DNA from: Typhlomys cinereus
Lineage: Eukaryota > Chordata > Mammalia > Rodentia > Platacanthomyidae
Length of the DNA: 64,000 nt
Direction of reading: 5' to 3'
NCBI GenBank assembly: GCA_023101885.1
Contig: JALPQD010000248.1
Coordinates: forward strand, 1,327,423-1,391,422
Position 1 is the first letter of the stretch, and every line of letters starts with the position of its first letter. This document shows positions 59,501 through 64,000 of this stretch, piece by piece. The notes beneath the pieces were generated by a model that saw only the letters and a program-made list of their open reading frames with translations, ran no database searches and was not told where the DNA came from. A program made the position numbers and the translations under genes.

Positions 59501-61781
59501 ACCACAAGTTTGCTCTGTCTATTTCATCTCACCAAAGAGAAAAGACTTTAAGAAATACCATACCTGCCCCAGACGTCAACAATAGGAGAAAAAGGAGAGG
59601 AACTCTTTCCAGGAATATAACATAAATGTTTTATATGTATATAAGACACACACACACACACACACATGTGTAATCCATAAAATTTCTCATAAACAATTAA
59701 GAATGCCAGGATGTATAATTATTAGTCAAATCAGTGACCTTGAACTCACAGCTTCGTTCCTGCTTCGTCATGCTGCTTGAAGACCTTTTCATTGCAATGG
59801 TTTGGCCATGTTCCACATGGCCATATGCTTCACAGTAGAAGCCGCTATTAATAGAATATTCTGTATGCTCATTCTCTGCCACCATCATGGCTGCATCTCT
59901 AGGCACGTTTGACTGAAATGCTCACTTGGCCTGAGGGAAGCTTTGGAATTCTTCCAAAGGAAGGAAACATCTATGCACACACTTGTTTCATGCCAAGATG
60001 GGAACTTCTGCGAGTTCTGAAGGTGAGCTCTCCATTGCTACATTCTTCATGCAATCTCAGAAACAAATCCCAACTTTGGTCTAGTCTTTTGCTTCAACGT
60101 AAGTTTAGACAATAGACAGAAAATACACTTAAGAGTAGGATCTACTTAAAAATTCAGAAATAAAAATTCTCCTTCAGGCTTTGAAAGAATGCAAATGGCC
60201 TTGGCAGTTTGGGGGGAGCAGGCTCCCTGCTCTTTGGGATGAGGATTTATAAAAGATGTCACTTATTATAACTCTTATCTACCATCAGTGTGGCACTGTT
60301 TTAGGTAATTGGATATCAAGGATAAACAGAATGAACAATAGAAACACATATGCACAGAGAATACACAAAACAGGATGATTATCCTCTATATCAACAAAGT
60401 TTTGTGTTCAGAAAGGCAGAGAGAGTTCCACTCTGTGGTGATCATTCTCTTGCTTAGTTATCAGAGACATATCTATGGAATGTTAGGATTTGTGGATGTC
60501 TAAGATGACCCGTTTAATCGATTTGTCATTGAAAGTGGCTCTTTCTCCCTTGGCACGCTTTGAAAGTTGGCTGCATTTGGTTAATGCAATGTTAAAATCT
60601 TTTGACCTGAAGCCGGCAAAACTTGTCCAGAGTCAAAATGATTGGGTCCCAGAGATGCTTAAATAAACTGGCAAGAACATTGTTGAGACTGATACAAATA
60701 TTTTTGAGCCTGTATATGTTTCCTGTGTGTGCATTCACATGTATGTGTTTATGTGTTTCTGCAGGTGAGTGGACTAACTTGTGTGGGCGCATTTACCATG
60801 TGGCTATTAGAGGACATCAGTTGTCTTCAACAATTATTCTCCACTTTATTTACTGAGGAAAGAGTTCATAAGTAACTTGAATCTAGCCAATTAGCTTGTC
60901 TAATTAGTACTTTTGCATTATATATAATCACATAATTTGGATTAAGTCCTTTTTTACATAAAAAAGACCCATTAGTACTTTTCAAAATCAAAAGGGAATC
61001 TTGTATAAGAATTAGATTATGTTATCTGAAAACATAACACAAAACAAGAACAAAATCTGAATACATAGTTGATATATAAAACAGCAATTGCATTATTTGA
61101 TAACTATCACCTACTTTCCCTTATACTGCTCTGGGAAACTATTTAGGAAAAAAAATGAAATAGTTTTTATACGGAACCTGTAAAATATTAACTAACAGTT
61201 GAATCACTTTCAAATATTCACTTTAAAATATTGCAACTCTTACATCAAGCAACAGTTGCCCAAACAGTTGTTGAGGCCACAGGGTATTTGAGTTGTGTGA
61301 CAAGTAACTTTTTTTTTTTCACCTAGATAACAGAGCTTTTAAAGTACGAAAATAATTTAATGAAGTTGAATGGCAACAAACGAAGAGAAACATTTCCTTG
61401 TTCTGCGAAGCTTTTGATCTTGATTTCTGTCCAGTGAAATAATAGATATTCTTATGCTTAAATAGATGAGGGTCATTTTCTGAAATTAAGAAATATGAAG
61501 TTGACATCATTTGGGTTTATCTGGGTACAGTGTGTGGTCCCATTTACACTGGTCTGGGTGAAGCAGATAAAAGGCCCATCCTTGGACTCTGGCTCTAGGT
61601 GGATTGCAAGGAATTAGAGGGAGGAAGTGGCAAGCAAGGCAGCCCTGTCTGCAAGCTCACAGTCTTATGTGGTCATGCCTAGTGATCATATCACTTATAT
61701 ATTGAAAATATGGGGAGCACTGAAAGGTCATTTCGTTTGCTGTATTTGGAGCTCTGAGTCTGTCCTCACTGTTCTTTACAG
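59501..61781. other. unique AT-rich DNA
   Basis: No gene is seen. A short (CA)n lies at 59646-59666. A worn B4-like SINE in reverse may lie at 60725-60860 (GTGTGTGCATTCACATGTAT ... GAGGACATCAGTTGTC). Confidence 0.35.
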
Positions 61782-62367
61782 AACAACGATGAGCACTTGG
61801 CCTTTGTCAGAGTTATTGAAGTGATGACCGTGGAGTGTAATATCCAGACCTTTGTTATCTTGTCCCAGACTTCTGGCAAGTCCCCTGACCCTCCTGCCCT
61901 CGTCTCTTCAGCATATCCTACAGTGTGTGTCATTACAGTCAGCACTTCAGAAAAATCTCTAGCTTGCTACTTGTTTCTTAATCCTGCTTGTGGTTCTGCT
62001 AACCGAAGCCCAACGAACCCTGAATTATTTGTGAGCCTCTCCTTTAGGACAGAGCTCTGGAAGTTTTATTCTTTATCCAACACAGACACACCTTCCCTGC
62101 AGTATCTGGATCTTGATTCCCTTTCCACGGAAGAAATGCTGGGGAGCGAACAGGCCACGTTTGGGAGATCTTCAGGACAGTGGCAGAAGGAGGTGGAGCT
62201 AGGGGATTGACAGCTGCTTTTACTACTATCAAAGGAACCCAGGGAAAGCGGTGCAAGCAGAACTTAATGAGTGGCTGGGGGTGGAAATGAAGAGAGTTCA
62301 TCGCGAGGATCTGCTGCGTTAGCATGGGCCAGGATGAGTTAGTGGGAAGAAAATCAAGTGTCTACAG
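61782..62367 (+). other. candidate exon with 137-codon open frame
   Basis: A pyrimidine-rich acceptor (ACTGTTCTTTACAG) ends at 61781 and a strong donor (TACAG/GTAAGG) follows 62367, bounding 586 bp. Inside, an open frame runs 61797-62210 (start MAFVRVIEV, end VELGD) with no repeat signature and more G+C than its flanks. The frame ends well before the donor, so if transcribed this would be a non-coding or non-terminal exon. I do not recognise the peptide. Chance is a real possibility. Confidence 0.22.
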
Positions 62368-62522
62368 GTAAGGATACATAGAGTATTAGGAGCAGCACTG
62401 CAGGAGGCTAGAAGGTTGTACTGAACTAAACTGTATCTGGCAGGGACCAGCCATCTGTGCTTAGATTCTGCAGAGAGGGAGGAATGCTGAAAATTCTAGA
62501 TTTCAAAAAATGGAGTTATTAT

Positions 62523-62835
62523 TTAAGCCATGTTCTTTCTTTTATTTATAGTGTATTTTTTTTCCACTCACACACACTTGATAGATACCTTATTCCCCTC
62601 CCTCCCTCCACCCCTCCCTGGATCTCCCTGCTCCCTCCCCTTTTTTTCCTTTCCTTTCCCCCACTCCCTCCCTTTCTCCCAGTGCCGCCTACCACCCCCC
62701 CATTCCTTTAGTGTCATGTCAAACTTCCCTCTGGGTTCTCCTCTATGATGAGGTGTAAGGACTCAGGAGCATTGCCTGGAGCTCTTTCTTGTGTCCCCCT
62801 TTGGTATAAGAACACTTGTGTTAAGCCATGTTCTT
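62523..62835 (-). mobile_element. short L1 3' end (type A) with 15-bp target-site duplication
   Basis: A perfect direct repeat TTAAGCCATGTTCTT lies at 62523-62537 and 62821-62835. Between them is a minus-strand L1 3' UTR of about 283 bp: tail (62538-62570), C/T-rich tract, then GTCATGTCAAACTTCCCTCT and GGTGTAAGGACTCAGGAGCA as at 27610-27665. It is severely 5'-truncated. Confidence 0.93.
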
Positions 62836-62860
62836 GAACCATTCTTAACACAAATGTCTT

Positions 62861-63115
62861 GGGGCTGGAGAGATGGCTCAGGGATTAAGATTAAAATTCT
62901 GCCTCGTGAATAGAAGGACCTGAGTTCAGATTCCAGATGCCACATTAAAAAAAAAAATCTGCCAGGCAGAAATAGCAGAGGACTTCATTTCCCCATTGGA
63001 TAGATCCTAGGAAATCCCAGAGAGAAGACAGAAGGAGATAGAAGCAATCCAGGATGACTCCCAAAGTCACCTTTTTTCCTCCACAGGGACAAACAGTGCA
63101 CTCTGATACACACAG

Positions 63116-63196
<81 letters not shown>

Positions 63197-63205
63197 CACT
63201 ACTTC
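62861..63205 (+). mobile_element. B2-like SINE, older subfamily, with long CA/CG tail
   Basis: Head GGGGCTGGAGAGATGGCTCA, B box GAGTTCAGATTCC, body GCCAGGCAGAAATAGCAG, CAATCCAGGATGACTCCC and CTCCACAGGGAC as in 3359 and 14263. The tail is (CA)n then ACACGC units to about 63200. The internal A run at 62946-62956 is unusual. Confidence 0.85.
63110..63200. repeat. (CA)n(CACACG)n microsatellite
   Basis: About 20 CA units followed by CACACG/CGCACA variants, in the tail of the SINE at 62861. Confidence 0.95.
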
Positions 63206-64000
63206 GGCAATCTAGATCGTTCGCAGACCCAGTGTCCAACTGAAGGCTCCATCAGTTACATTTTTAATCTAAAAATTGCCTACCACTAAGGATCATCCAC
63301 GTGACTGTATTCCCTGAGTGTATTTGCCTAGATGAACAAGTGTGAAAGGCTCAGCATCTTACAACTTGTCCACAGACTATTATTGTTATTATTAGGAAGA
63401 ATAATGGCAAAATAAAGTAACCGCTAAAAGAGTGCAAACAGCAGTGTCTTTTGTGGCTGCACTGAACTCCTCCCTTATCTTTCTGGCTTCTCGTAGGGTT
63501 TTGGCGAAGCTGAGTGTTCCTTGGCGTGCGTTTGCAGCAGATCAATCTGTCATCATGGGTAGTCAGTCCCCTGTGTGTCAGCCCACTTTTCCCTCTTCCT
63601 GCAGAGACACTAGTCAAACTGCATTGGTTCCCTTCCAACTCCACTCTGAATTCATATGCATACATTTTGGCTAATTAATGTCCAGTTGTCCTGTTTGTAA
63701 GTGCATTCTGTGGGACTAGGGGTCACAAGCTGAGCATATTGTTTCAGATTACATGTCAATCCAGAACATAGATAAGAAATCAGGTTTAAACTAGATTATG
63801 TTGTAATTACAAAGTCCCAAATGCGTACAGTTTGTCATAATAATCATGTCCACGAAGGATGGCCAAAGTCTGTGTCTCAGGTACCCTGGACATAGTATAA
63901 CAGAATCACCTCAGAACTATGCTTAATGTGCCACCTAGGAAAGGGAACATGCAAGACCTTATGCATGGTCACTAACTTTGGGACAAAAGAGCTAATTCCA
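63206..64000. other. unique DNA, unassigned
   Basis: No gene is recognised. Two opposite-strand frames (63351-63665 minus, 63432-63674 plus) are open over the same 240 bp and neither matches a family I know. Confidence 0.3.

Noticed and set aside
63351..63674. Opposite-strand 104- and 80-codon frames
   Set aside because: They shadow each other, have no recognisable motif and no splice or start context that favours one.
1..64000. CRISPR arrays, bacterial operons, phage or plasmid features
   Set aside because: Repeat content (L1, SINE, MIR, CA microsatellites) and lack of long genes show vertebrate nuclear DNA. The regular short repeats seen are microsatellites without spacers.

Overview
The window reads as a stretch of nuclear chromosome from a rodent, gene-poor and either intergenic or deep intronic. 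Three things point that way. It carries many L1 (LINE-1) fragments whose ORF2 and G-rich 3' ends are of rodent type. It carries many copies of a tRNA-derived SINE with a B2-like head and a CA-rich tail, together with B4-like and ID-like SINEs. It also has long CA/GT, AT and CCTT microsatellites. No clear B1 element was seen, so a typical mouse, rat or hamster is unlikely. The SINE head also resembles the B2/Geo/Dip families of other mouse-related rodents, and I cannot fix the species by eye.

I find no intact protein-coding gene. The only recognisable coding sequence is decayed L1 ORF2 (reverse transcriptase and C-terminal region) at 823-2430 and 28441-29170 on the + strand and 41220-41660 on the - strand. 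Every other long open frame lies in a microsatellite, a repeat, or single-copy sequence I do not recognise. Three non-repeat stretches look faintly exon-like or retrocopy-like (32360-32690 minus, 34440-35040 minus, 61782-62367 plus). They are given as low-confidence candidates.

Layout. 1-2440: one L1 inserted on the - strand whose 5' half is inverted (twin priming). 2.5-7.2 kb: a cluster of SINEs, a MIR and an ancient L1M 3' end followed by a long pyrimidine tract. 7.4-12 kb: mostly unique AT-rich DNA, with one copy of a mid-repetitive family (here called URR-like) and an (AT)n tract. 12.2-15.3 kb: a tRNA-Lys pseudogene and three SINEs. 15.3-27.4 kb: mainly unique sequence, with an 89-bp tandem duplication, a 90-bp dispersed duplication, two URR-like elements and a minus-strand L1 3' end. 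27.4-29.3 kb: a second twin-primed L1, complete with target-site duplication. 30.8-31.2 kb: a young SINE with a 16-bp duplication. 32.7-45.4 kb: several truncated L1 3' ends, B4-like SINEs and URR-like elements. 45.4-51 kb: unique AT-rich DNA, microsatellites and one URR-like element. 51-52.5 kb: two L1 3' ends tail to tail. 52.5-64 kb: unique DNA with L1 3' ends at 56.0, 58.4, 59.3 and 62.5 kb, old SINEs and one recent SINE.

The elements do not form a functional system. They record repeated target-primed reverse transcription by L1 (L1s, SINEs and the tRNA pseudogene) on top of older DNA-transposon-like and L1M/MIR layers. I did not find a previously undescribed biological system. The most checkable novelties are the two paired twin-priming structures, the lineage-specific SINE and URR-like families, a palindromic double GATA site in conserved-looking DNA, and a possible exon at 61.8-62.4 kb.
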